A stretch of 64,000 nucleotides of DNA, from positions 248,001 through 312,000 of the forward strand of contig NZ_UUON01000024.1 in assembly GCF_900590885.1 (NCBI RefSeq), given 5' to 3'. Each line of letters begins with the position of its first letter. Positions within the stretch are counted from its first letter, which is position 1. This document shows positions 15,862 through 22,756 of the stretch, piece after piece. The translations under genes were made by a program, and so were the position numbers. This stretch comes from Pseudomonas viridiflava (lineage in GTDB: Bacteria; Pseudomonadota; Gammaproteobacteria; Pseudomonadales; Pseudomonadaceae). The notes beneath the pieces were generated by a model. It was not told where the DNA came from, did no database searches, and worked only from the letters and a program-made list of their open reading frames with translations.

Positions 15862-15931
15862 GAACTTGCAGTACATATTATGTCGGAACTGAAAGTACAT
15901 GCAAGGCCATGCGATATTGAACCTATGGTTC
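15862..15931. promoter_or_regulatory. Right operator with pR and pRM
   Basis: Three 13-bp dyads are present: GAACTTGCAGTAC (15862-15874), GAACTGAAAGTAC (15886-15898) and GAACCTATGGTTC (15919-15931). Reading leftward, pR can be TTGCAT (15899-15904) and CATAAT (15877-15882) with a 16-bp spacer. Reading rightward, pRM can be CTGAAA (15889-15894) and GATATT (15913-15918) with an 18-bp spacer. The third dyad covers the repressor start codon at 15925. Matching dyads occur at the left operator. Confidence 0.8.
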
Positions 15932-16785
15932 AAATCGAAGAGATACGCGCAGCGTTTGCCTCTCGCCTCAAAAAATCCGTTGCCGCAAAAGGCATCGATC
16001 AATGGGGCGCGGGCGCTCGGCTGTCTGAAATAGCCAAGGTCACCCCGAAAGCAGCCAGCAAATGGCTGAACGGTGAGAGCATTCCAGGTCCTGCCAAAAT
16101 GCAGGCTATAGCTGAGGCGCTCGACGTGAAAATCGAGTGGCTACAGTATGGGGCAGGTGATGAGCCTGGCAATTCCAGCCTGGGCAAGTCCAAAACCGCA
16201 GCGAACGCCGATGCCTCATCTGCGGCCGATCTAGTGCGCGACATGCTGGAAAAGCACGGAAAAGGGCTGCCAAAAGAGGTCCGCCAGCGCATTGCGACGG
16301 CGGCAAATGAGCCCGCCAGCAACGTAATAACCGTCGACTTTTCTCGCCCCGGCCAGGTCGGTGACGAGGTGTGGATCGCGCATTACGACGTGCGCGCAGC
16401 GATGGGCGGCGGGCAGATCCCGCACGAATACCCGGAAATGCTCCAGGACATACGGGTCAGCCCCAAGCATTTGCGCGACCTCGGCCTCACCTTCAAAGAG
16501 CACTTCCACCTGAAGATGATCACCGGGTGGGGCCAGTCGATGGCACCAACGATCAAGGATCGTGATCCCCTGCTGGTCGACATCACGATCCGGGAGTTCA
16601 CGGGTGATGGCATCTACCTCTTCTCCCACGACGACATGCTGTACGTGAAGCGCTTGCAGAAAAAAGGCAAGGATCGCTTCAAGATGATTTCGGACAACAA
16701 ACATCACGACCCCGAGGACATCCGAGTGGATGACACCCACATCCTGGCCCGCGTGCTTTACGTCTGGAACGGACAACCGGTGTGA
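15925..16785 (+). CDS. CI-like lysogeny repressor (HTH + S24/LexA-like protease domain)
   Basis: This 286-residue repressor has an N-terminal HTH (about residues 25-50, with KVTPKAASKWLNGES) and a C-terminal LexA-like S24 domain. The latter has the catalytic serine in GWGQSMAP (Ser205) and lysine in YVKRLQ (Lys242), so RecA-stimulated self-cleavage and SOS induction are expected. The start at 15925 (MVQIEEIRAAFASRL) is preferred over 15880 because the latter would put two operators inside the coding region. Neither start has a Shine-Dalgarno sequence, so a leaderless pRM message as in lambda is likely. Confidence 0.88.
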   Translation: MVQIEEIRAAFASRLKKSVAAKGIDQWGAGARLSEIAKVTPKAASKWLNGESIPGPAKMQAIAEALDVKIEWLQYGAGDEPGNSSLGKSKTAANADASSAADLVRDMLEKHGKGLPKEVRQRIATAANEPASNVITVDFSRPGQVGDEVWIAHYDVRAAMGGGQIPHEYPEMLQDIRVSPKHLRDLGLTFKEHFHLKMITGWGQSMAPTIKDRDPLLVDITIREFTGDGIYLFSHDDMLYVKRLQKKGKDRFKMISDNKHHDPEDIRVDDTHILARVLYVWNGQPV

Positions 16786-16898
16786 TGCCATGGGACTCAC
16801 TACACCCAACCAGCAGCTGCGCCGCAACCTGAAAGAGGCTGCGGCCCTGCTCAAATGGGCGGGCGCGGATCTGAGATTACAGAGAGCAAGGAGCACTA

Positions 16899-18038
16899 GT
16901 GAGAAAGATACTGCAGCGCCAAGGGCCAGCAAAATTAAGGGCGGCCGACAGAAGATTTGCACGCTCTATACGGGCGAATGTTGGGCACCTTAATAAAAAA
17001 GGAAGGCGCTCCGAAAAGAGGAAACTTGCCGAAAAGCCTCACATAGTAGATGCGCCTAGTAAGATGGATCTTTACAGCCCAAAAAATCACCGGGCATTCG
17101 TTTTGTTCCTTAAGCGAATTAGGCAGTGCGTAAGCACGACCAGTAAAACCGTGATAAACCTAAAAAACTGCTCACGCATAACTGCCGGTGCCGGGCTTCT
17201 TTTTTTTGCAGAGATTGACCGTCTAGTTAAAGCATTTCCGAACAACAGCATTAGGTGTATAAATCCAGAAAGCCTAAGAGGTGGCCCCGGAAAGTCTGAC
17301 AACAGTAATTTTGTGGAAGGCGCTCTAAATCAAATCGGATTTTATAGATTGATCGGGCAGAAAAACAACACCAGATCATCCGTAAGATCGGTAAAAAGAT
17401 GGCATCAATTATCTGGAGACTCTGCGGATGGTAGTCTTGCTAGTTCGTTACTCCAGACGCTGTCTAAAGAAGTGCCTCCCCAAATCTTAAAACAGTTATA
17501 CCGAGGGGCAATTGAGGCAATAGCAAACTGTGTAGAGCACGCCTACCCCTCTCCCCGGCAGGATGGACTAGGAATACCTGACCCACGCTGGTGGATGCTC
17601 GTTGGTATAGATGATGAGAATCTAACAATTATCGTTTGTGATTTAGGTGTTGGGATACCAAGCACTTTACCTGCAAAGCATAGTGACTCATTTCTTAGCA
17701 ATCTAAAGAACAGGTTAGGAATTACTGGAAGCTCTGACTCTGAAATGATTAGAGCCTCAACACACATTAAAGAGACTAGAACTAAACTTAAGTATAGAGG
17801 CAAGGGAGGGAAGGACTTCCGAAGCATGCCAGAGACCTTCACGTCATCGTTCTTGGCCATTAGAAGCAACAAAGGGTCATTTTTTATTACTGGGAGAGAT
17901 CATCAACCATTTAAGGCAGTATCTTCTCGTAAGTATATTCCCGGCACAAACAATTCAGAGTCTACAATTGAGCACGACGAATCAATATGTGGTACGCTTG
18001 TTGAGTGGGCAATCCAAGTGAAGGATTTGCAAAAATGA
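16899..18038 (+). CDS. STAS-like + GHKL ATPase protein, cassette gene 1
   Basis: A GTG start (AAGGAG five bases upstream) gives a 379-residue protein. After a basic N-terminus, residues about 60-155 resemble a STAS fold (TVINLKNCSRITAGAGLLFF, then GALNQIGFYRLIG). A GHKL ATPase follows: N box EAIANCVEHAY at 205-215, G1 box DLGVGI at 248-253, and a glycine-rich YRGKGGKDF at 299-307. The ATPase is of anti-sigma-kinase kind, without a histidine-kinase H box. It is AT-rich with codon use unlike the phage genes. It overlaps gene 2 by 4 bp. The biological role is unknown. Confidence 0.85.
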   Translation: MRKILQRQGPAKLRAADRRFARSIRANVGHLNKKGRRSEKRKLAEKPHIVDAPSKMDLYSPKNHRAFVLFLKRIRQCVSTTSKTVINLKNCSRITAGAGLLFFAEIDRLVKAFPNNSIRCINPESLRGGPGKSDNSNFVEGALNQIGFYRLIGQKNNTRSSVRSVKRWHQLSGDSADGSLASSLLQTLSKEVPPQILKQLYRGAIEAIANCVEHAYPSPRQDGLGIPDPRWWMLVGIDDENLTIIVCDLGVGIPSTLPAKHSDSFLSNLKNRLGITGSSDSEMIRASTHIKETRTKLKYRGKGGKDFRSMPETFTSSFLAIRSNKGSFFITGRDHQPFKAVSSRKYIPGTNNSESTIEHDESICGTLVEWAIQVKDLQK

Positions 18039-18364
18039 AAGATATTTACGTTAAAAACTTTAGTGAGTTCCCGGGGCCAAGAAAAGAATCAATCGGCCCG
18101 AATTCAGGTGAGCGCTTCAGAGATGAAATTTTATATAAAGCAATTAAAGACTCGCCAGGCGAAACTTTTCGCATACATCTCGACGGGACTGCCGGATATG
18201 GTTCATCTTTCCTTGAAGAGGCCTTCGGCGGTCTAGTTAGGCTGGGGGTTTCAGAGCAAACCATGAGAGGAATCATTGATAATTTGGTTTCGGAAGAAGA
18301 CCCATCTTTGATAGTGGAAGTTTCAGAATATATAGACGATGCCATACAGGCGCTAAAGGAATAG
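18035..18364 (+). CDS. DUF4325 STAS-like protein, cassette gene 2
   Basis: The start at 18035 (MKDIYVKNFSEFPGPRKESI) gives an ATGA overlap with gene 1 and a 109-residue product. The pattern SGERFRDEIL ... FRIHLDGTAGYGSSFLEEAFGGLVR is that of the STAS-like DUF4325 family. STAS proteins are partners of GHKL kinases in anti-anti-sigma switches, and DUF4325 genes commonly sit beside ATPase genes. The serine pair in GYGSSF is where a phosphorylated residue would be expected; this is inference. Confidence 0.85.
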   Translation: MKDIYVKNFSEFPGPRKESIGPNSGERFRDEILYKAIKDSPGETFRIHLDGTAGYGSSFLEEAFGGLVRLGVSEQTMRGIIDNLVSEEDPSLIVEVSEYIDDAIQALKE

Positions 18365-18366
18365 GC

Positions 18367-18846
18367 ATGGCATCTAGCACTTTTCAAATTGCATTCTGGA
18401 CTATAAGCATATTGTTTGCGATGTTTGGCTTAATAGTCACAATTATCGGGTGGCGAGTCAACGCAGCAAACTCTAGAAATTTGGCGCGAGTGAAGGATAT
18501 ACACGACTCAATTGATGGCTGTGTAAAAGCGTTATCCGACTTGGAAGATCTCGCCTACTCATTTTGGCTTGACGCCGACGAAAAGGCAAAACCATATCAA
18601 ATGATCGTAGGCCATCGCCGACTTACTCATCGACTTAAGCAACTTCAAGCGCTGACAAGTGGGTCCATTCCAAGTCACGCGATGATGAGCCTGCGACAGA
18701 GCTGTACCCTCGATTGCGAGATTAGGACAGTGCCCTTGAGTGGGGAGGATGTGCGCATTAAGCGTATTTCTCTTGCTGCCTCCAACATCCTTCAGTCCAG
18801 CATCTTGCAGAAAAGCTGGGAGGAGAATACGGAAAAGGCTGCTTGA
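18367..18846 (+). CDS. Small membrane-anchored protein, cassette gene 3
   Basis: The 159-residue protein starts two bases after the gene 2 stop with AAGGA upstream. It has one N-terminal membrane helix (FWTISILFAMFGLIVTIIGW, residues 10-29) followed by a soluble, helix-rich domain with a heptad-like region. No enzyme motif is visible. As the only membrane protein of the cassette it could be the effector or an anchor. A terminator follows at 18874. Confidence 0.8.
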   Translation: MASSTFQIAFWTISILFAMFGLIVTIIGWRVNAANSRNLARVKDIHDSIDGCVKALSDLEDLAYSFWLDADEKAKPYQMIVGHRRLTHRLKQLQALTSGSIPSHAMMSLRQSCTLDCEIRTVPLSGEDVRIKRISLAASNILQSSILQKSWEENTEKAA

Positions 18847-18873
18847 TTCGCTTGCTGGTGTTTCGCGCGTATT

Positions 18874-18898
18874 AGCCCGGCCAAGCGCCGGGCTTCTT
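18874..18898 (+). terminator. Terminator after the STAS/ATPase cassette
   Basis: AGCCCGGC and GCCGGGCT pair around CAAGC and are followed by TCTTGT. It closes the cassette and marks the return to GC-rich phage sequence. Confidence 0.75.
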
Positions 18899-18908
18899 GT
18901 ATCTGCCC

Positions 18909-19130
18909 CTACCCTTTCCCGCCCATGCACTCGGCGGTGCTGGCAAGCAATGTTCCCGCCTCCTTTACAAGCCTTACCCATTCGTCGCTCGTAATGAGTT
19001 CGGCAAGCTCCATTGCGTCAGCCCGTCTCAACAACCCAAAGTACTTATCCTCTGCGTCCATTTTATTGTCAGCCACTGCAAATAGGTCGCGCCAGGCTGT
19101 CATGGCCAATCTTCGCTGCGCCTCTCTCAT
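18909..19130 (-). CDS. Small hypothetical protein
   Basis: The 73-residue product begins MREAQRRLAMTAWRDLFAVA, is helical and ends in ECMGGKG. A later ATG (MTAWRDLF...) could be the true start. It has coding-like composition but no recognised family. It lies opposite to the cassette and to the next gene. Confidence 0.5.
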   Translation of the reverse strand: MREAQRRLAMTAWRDLFAVADNKMDAEDKYFGLLRRADAMELAELITSDEWVRLVKEAGTLLASTAECMGGKG

Positions 19131-19268
19131 TGATGGCCCCTAGTGGTGAGATCAAGGAGTATGGATCAAGTCATGAGGCGAGGCGTTCGGGATGATCCCT
19201 TATTACCGACCAATGGTGGCTGTACGCCACGAATGGTAAAGTGCGGGCTCAATTACGGGAGGGATCCA

Positions 19269-19919
19269 ATGGAACGAGAATTCAGGAATCCGGCAAACGG
19301 CCACACTGAAAGTGTTGGCGGGATGTCGTGGCTCGCGGTAATTGTTTTCGGGGCTTTCTACCTTGCCTATAAAGGGCTGTGGGGACACTTTTTTATCTGG
19401 CTGTTGTTGGTAGGGGGCTTCACGGTTCTGACTGGTGGCCCTGGGCTGCTCATTGCCCTCCCCCTGGCGAGTATCGGGTATGCGATTGGCATCAACGGCA
19501 TTCTGACTAACTCATATCTTCGTAGGGGCTGGGTTGAAGCGTCAACGGGTTCGGCTGGCGTGCAGACTAGCGACCTCCGCGACTGCCCGTTCTGCGCCGA
19601 GACAATCAAGAAAGCTGCCGTGAAGTGCAAACACTGTGGGGCTGACGTTGAGCCAGCACGCCATCCGAAGCTGAAAAATGGATGGGTAGCCTCGACTGCA
19701 TGCCGTGATGAAGAAGAGCGGGAGAGAACGGTCGAGGCCATTATGGCCGCCGGCTTGCCAGTTGTTTCTATGATGGGCCTGGCCGTCGGTGCAGGCCCCT
19801 ATGGGAGCAAGGAAGAAGCCAAGCAAGCCTTGATCGCAATGCGCGAAGGCCCTCGGCTATTCAGCGAGATCCTCTACAGGGACTCGGTGAGCGGTAAGTA
19901 CCCACCAATTACAGACTGA
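19269..19919 (+). CDS. Zinc-ribbon membrane protein with SPOR-like end
   Basis: The start at 19269 (MEREFRNPANGHTESVGG) has GGGAGGG 5 bases upstream. The 216-residue protein has two to three membrane segments (about residues 18-80). A zinc ribbon follows (CPFCAETIKKAAVKCKHCGA), then a C-terminal part with GPYGSKEEAKQALIAM resembling a SPOR-type fold. It lies in the lysogenic-conversion region and may act at the envelope, for example in superinfection exclusion. That is inferred from place and topology only. Confidence 0.75.
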   Translation: MEREFRNPANGHTESVGGMSWLAVIVFGAFYLAYKGLWGHFFIWLLLVGGFTVLTGGPGLLIALPLASIGYAIGINGILTNSYLRRGWVEASTGSAGVQTSDLRDCPFCAETIKKAAVKCKHCGADVEPARHPKLKNGWVASTACRDEEERERTVEAIMAAGLPVVSMMGLAVGAGPYGSKEEAKQALIAMREGPRLFSEILYRDSVSGKYPPITD

Positions 19920-19934
19920 CCAACCATCCCTCAG

Positions 19935-19962
19935 TGAGCCCGCCAAGCGCGGGCTTTTTCAT
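19935..19962 (+). terminator. Terminator after the zinc-ribbon membrane protein
   Basis: AGCCCG and CGGGCT form a stem, followed by TTTTTC. It separates this gene from the convergent DUF1654 gene. Confidence 0.8.
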
Positions 19963-19967
19963 GCCCG

Positions 19968-20279
19968 TTAGAAAGGCGCTGCCTCTTCTTCTGGCTCAAA
20001 CTCGACCTCTCCCCTCCCCGCCACCTCGACTTCCTGCTGTTCCCACCTCACGGTCACGCTGCCGTCGTCATTGAGCGTCAGCTCGAGCTCGTCGGTATCA
20101 GCGATCACGCTCAGCACCTCTTCCCATTCCCGATCCCCATCCGTGTCCAGACGATGAATCGTCACCCAGCGCTGCGTCTGGGCGACCGGGTGATTAATCA
20201 TCGATGAGACGCGCAGCCCCAGGCGCGCCATTCCGCTAATTTCCTGCCGTGCTGCCGGTGCCGCCTGCTTCTTCGCCAT
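19968..20279 (-). CDS. DUF1654 family protein (prophage copy)
   Basis: The 103-residue protein begins MAKKQAAPAARQEISGMARL and has the DUF1654 pattern (SSMINHPVAQTQRWVTIHRL ... ELELTLNDDGSVTVRWEQ). A strong GGAGGTG precedes the ATG. A LexA-type box lies 22 bp upstream, so SOS induction is expected. A second family member with the same type of box is on the chromosome at 54130. Family members are small and of unknown function. The C-terminus is very acidic. Confidence 0.85.
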   Translation of the reverse strand: MAKKQAAPAARQEISGMARLGLRVSSMINHPVAQTQRWVTIHRLDTDGDREWEEVLSVIADTDELELTLNDDGSVTVRWEQQEVEVAGRGEVEFEPEEEAAPF

Positions 20280-20301
20280 GAAATCACCTCCCGGTTAAAT
20301 A

Positions 20302-20317
20302 CTGTATATGCGTACAG
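20302..20317. promoter_or_regulatory. LexA box upstream of prophage DUF1654
   Basis: CTGTATATGCGTACAG matches the CTG-N10-CAG LexA consensus. It differs by one base from the box at 54096-54111. It lies between the leftward DUF1654 gene and the left operator. Confidence 0.85.
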
Positions 20318-20335
20318 TTATGGCGCGAGCATAGC

Positions 20336-20450
20336 GAACCGTTGGTTCAACGTAAATCCAATTTCGTCCGCCGTTTTTCCTTCCTTCGAAAGTGAACCAA
20401 AAAATTATGTACTTTTGGTACTTGACTGAATGTGAACCTGTAGTTCATAT
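20336..20450 (+). promoter_or_regulatory. Left operator and pL
   Basis: Three 13-bp dyads of the repressor type are present: GAACCGTTGGTTC (20336-20348), GTACTTTTGGTAC (20409-20421) and GAACCTGTAGTTC (20434-20446). pL can be TTGACT (20422-20427), 17 bp spacer, TCATAT (20445-20450), with the last operator between the two elements. Repressor bound there would block the plus-strand early operon. Confidence 0.8.
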
Positions 20451-20489
20451 TTCACCCATCGCAGCGACACACAGCCACTGCGAAGGGCC

Positions 20490-20723
20490 TCACAGCCCGA
20501 CGCTCTTTAACAGCACGGGAACCTCGCAGATCGATCCCCAGTAATGGGCACAGCGCGAGCAATAAATTCGATCTCCACGCCAGCTCTGGAACTGGCCGTG
20601 CTCCCACATGTGAGTACGCGAAACCACGCAAGCCGGTCGGCGAAGAACACCGTCCACGAAATGTGTGACGCCGGCCAGAGATATGAATCGGGCGATGCGC
20701 GTGGTGGAGATAACAGATTTCAC
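20490..20723 (-). CDS. Possible small zinc-binding protein opposite the pL leader
   Basis: The 77-codon frame ends with YCSRCAHYWGSICEVPVLLK, a cysteine pattern that looks protein-like, and codon use is plausible. However, it runs against the pL transcript and covers the boxA-like element. It may be a real antisense gene (perhaps from an internal ATG, MWEHGQFQSW) or a relic of an older gene now serving as leader. Confidence 0.3.
   Translation of the reverse strand: MKSVISTTRIARFISLAGVTHFVDGVLRRPACVVSRTHMWEHGQFQSWRGDRIYCSRCAHYWGSICEVPVLLKSVGL
20501..20512 (+). promoter_or_regulatory. boxA-like antitermination element
   Basis: CGCTCTTTAACA matches the boxA of rRNA operons and lambdoid nut sites. 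It lies about 45 bp downstream of the presumed pL start. No clear boxB hairpin and no N-like gene are seen. The following 260 bases to the first gene at 20775 hold only small hairpins (for example CAGGCC ... GGCCTG near 20735). Confidence 0.65.
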
Positions 20724-20774
20724 TGGCAGGCCTTCGCAAGAGGGCCTGACGGGAAATCAACCGGGAGCAACACC

Positions 20775-20954
20775 ATGACCAGAAGTGAATATGAAGACAT
20801 CGAAGGCTACGCAGTGGCAGCAATGGTTGGCCTTCTCGCCGGCAAGGATGAGCGGCCTGTGGAGACCCTTTCCACGCAGGCCTTCAGCATGGCGAAGGCT
20901 TTCCAGGCTGAGAAAGTGAAGCAGCTCGGCGATAAGCCGGGTTACGAAGGCTGA
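20775..20954 (+). CDS. Small early phage protein
   Basis: The start at 20775 (MTRSEYEDIEGYAVAAMVGL) has CCGGGAG upstream and gives 59 residues. It is acidic and helical. It is the first gene of the left operon. I do not recognise it. Confidence 0.65.
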   Translation: MTRSEYEDIEGYAVAAMVGLLAGKDERPVETLSTQAFSMAKAFQAEKVKQLGDKPGYEG

Positions 20955-21018
20955 CGGACCTTTTCACTGATGCCCATCCAGAGCGGTGGGCATTGGGAAA
21001 ACAACCGGAGTATCAGAC

Positions 21019-21168
21019 ATGAACGAGCAACAGAAAGAAGCCCTAAAGACCCTTAAAGTGGTTCTGGAAGCCGCTACAGATTGCGGCGCGCTCGACTACC
21101 TGCAAGGCCTAGTTGATTCGCCTGACTCTATAAACGATGTGGTTGACGCCATCGGCCAAGCGGTTTGA
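21019..21168 (+). CDS. Small early phage protein
   Basis: The start at 21019 (MNEQQKEALKTLKVVLEAAT) gives a 49-residue acidic helical protein. A CCGGAG lies 8 bases upstream. The function is unknown. Confidence 0.55.
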   Translation: MNEQQKEALKTLKVVLEAATDCGALDYLQGLVDSPDSINDVVDAIGQAV

Positions 21169-21202
21169 ACAAACAGCGCCAAAGCCAGCCTGGCTATAAC
21201 TG

Positions 21203-21304
21203 CCCGATCCTCTCTATGAGAGCGCATCGGGCTGACACTTTGCACGGAGCCTGCCGTAACCACTCGGAAGCGTAGCCGTGACCATGGAGTGTCAGCCCGA
21301 TGCG
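21203..21304 (+). ncRNA. Candidate structured RNA with two exclusive pairings
   Basis: A perfect 17-bp stem is formed by 21223-21239 (CGCATCGGGCTGACACT) and 21288-21304. Its 48-base loop can form two further small hairpins. The left arm can instead pair with CCCGAT at 21203-21208, with CTCTC-TAT-GAGAG inside, so two structures compete. It lies in the early left transcript, in a stretch without a convincing gene. It could be an attenuator, a small RNA or a protein-binding leader. Function is inferred. Confidence 0.5.
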
Positions 21305-21961
21305 GATGCATGCCCAGGCTGATGGGCAGGTTTGAAAACTAACAGTTCCGAGAGTGAACGCTGACCGGCTAAGTACTATTTTATGCCCGCGCGGTACCGG
21401 CTCGTAATAACTGGCATTGCGGTAGCCGAAAGGCGCTGACCGCGGCATGACTCTCAACCCGGAGATCAGCACCGGGCATCTGCATCACTTATTCGGCGAA
21501 AGCCAAAACGAAAGCGGGTCCTTTTGTAGTTTGGGAGCGTGCTTTACGCCTGGAAACTGCCTCCTAACACCTTGAGTAGCCGGTGTGACAGCTCGGAAAG
21601 ACGAGCATCCATTCTCATAGGTGGCCACTGCCTTCCCAGTGAGCGAACGATAGGAGCTACTGCCATGAAGTAGACCAACGATTCACCTGCGTGGCGCGGT
21701 AAGCCTGAAGGCTGCGCCCAACACCCATACAGGCAGCGGACAGTAGGCCGTCGATGTCACCGCGCATCAGCCGGAACTCCGGTAGGCCACCCCAGCGCAC
21801 CAGGACAACTTGACGCTGCAAACCCAGGCCGTCGCCAGTAGCGGGCCTGGGCACCCTTCCCAACCTCTATTACGTCAGCACTCCTCCCCCGCGCCCATCG
21901 GCAACCAGCGGGAGGCATGAGTGTTGACGAATACAGGTGAACAACCACTGAGGTATCAGCG
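21305..21961 (+). other. Stretch without a convincing gene in the left operon
   Basis: No well-supported gene is seen. Present are a 42-codon frame at 21447-21575 without a ribosome site, and a good ribosome site (AGGAG at 21652) before ATG-AAG-TAG at 21665-21673. After that TAG the same frame stays open to 21841. A hairpin pairs CCCAGGCC (21823-21830) with GGCCTGGG (21844-21851). The region may hold decayed small genes or RNA structures. Confidence 0.5.
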
Positions 21962-22249
21962 ATGTGCGATTGCAGACAGAACACAGAGCGCCGCTTGCTT
22001 GAGGCGCTGCCAGCTCAACTACCTGAAGGCCACAAGAACCTGAGTGCGCGCCTGACTGGCTAAGCAATCATGCTCGGCGACGGGGTGATGGTGTCCCGCC
22101 AAGTGATGCCGATCGACATCACGTATCAGCTCCCGACCAAGGCTGGCGTCATGAAGAACAAGAAGCAGTCCATGAGCATGCAGGCCAACTACTGCATGTT
22201 CTGCGGTGAGAAGTACGACAAGGACGAGCCGGAAGCAGCCGTCGCCTAA
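21962..22249 (+). pseudogene. Small zinc-binding phage protein gene interrupted by an in-frame TAA
   Basis: A frame begins at 21962 (MCDCRQNTERRLLEALPAQL) with GAGG upstream, stops at TAA 22061-22063 after ...SARLTG, and continues in the same frame (AIMLGDGVMVSRQ...) to TAA at 22247. The whole would be a 95-residue protein with an N-terminal CDC and a C-terminal CMFCGEKYD. A single TAC-to-TAA change would explain the break. The second part could also be translated alone from ATG 22070. Confidence 0.6.
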
Positions 22250-22270
22250 CCCCAAACACTGGAGGTCGCC

Positions 22271-22447
22271 ATGGCCGAAGAGCTCGTAGCTCACGTATGC
22301 AAGATCTGCGGCAGTGCCTGGCCTAAGCGCAAGAAGGCAAAGCTGCACGTAAACCTTAAACACCACGACCGCGTATACGCCCAGCACGGGCCTGGGCAGC
22401 ACGTCGAATACCTTTGGATGGATTTGGAAAACTGGAGGTCGCCATGA
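22271..22447 (+). CDS. Small zinc-finger-like early protein
   Basis: This 58-residue protein has a strong ribosome site (CTGGAGGTCGCC before ATG). It contains VCKICGSAW followed by LHVNLKHH, a C2H2-like arrangement that could bind zinc. Its TGA overlaps the next ATG. The identical ribosome-site module recurs before the next gene. Confidence 0.65.
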   Translation: MAEELVAHVCKICGSAWPKRKKAKLHVNLKHHDRVYAQHGPGQHVEYLWMDLENWRSP

Positions 22448-22737
22448 GCGATTGGATCAAGTGCAGCGACAGGCTGCCAAGTCAGCTTTCGGGCACTGCC
22501 AATGAGTACATCGTTTGCGCCGTCGCCGATGGGAAGCAATACGTTTTCTCAGCGCAATGGCTAGAAGGTTATGCACTTTACAACCCTGATGACGACAGCG
22601 GCGAAGAAGACGGCCTAACCGAGGGACATGGCTGGTACGACGTTAAAGAAAGCGCGGATTACGACGGCTGGTACTACCCGATCAAAGACCGCGAAGTCAC
22701 TCACTGGCAGCCACTCCCAGCCCCGCCCACCGAATAA
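22444..22737 (+). CDS. DUF551 family protein
   Basis: The start at 22444 (MSDWIKCSDRLPSQLSGTAN) overlaps the previous stop and has GGAGG upstream. The 97-residue protein opens with WIKCSDRLP and ends with VTHWQPLPAPP, the two ends that define DUF551, a small phage family of unknown function. Confidence 0.85.
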   Translation: MSDWIKCSDRLPSQLSGTANEYIVCAVADGKQYVFSAQWLEGYALYNPDDDSGEEDGLTEGHGWYDVKESADYDGWYYPIKDREVTHWQPLPAPPTE

Positions 22738-22756
22738 CGCCACCCTGGAGGCGACC

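Noticed and set aside
16790..16898. Small frame after the repressor (MGLTTPNQQLRRNLKEAAAL)
   Set aside because: Its start looks coding, but it runs into the cassette and has no natural end; it is probably a remnant cut by the cassette insertion, so it was noted only as boundary evidence.
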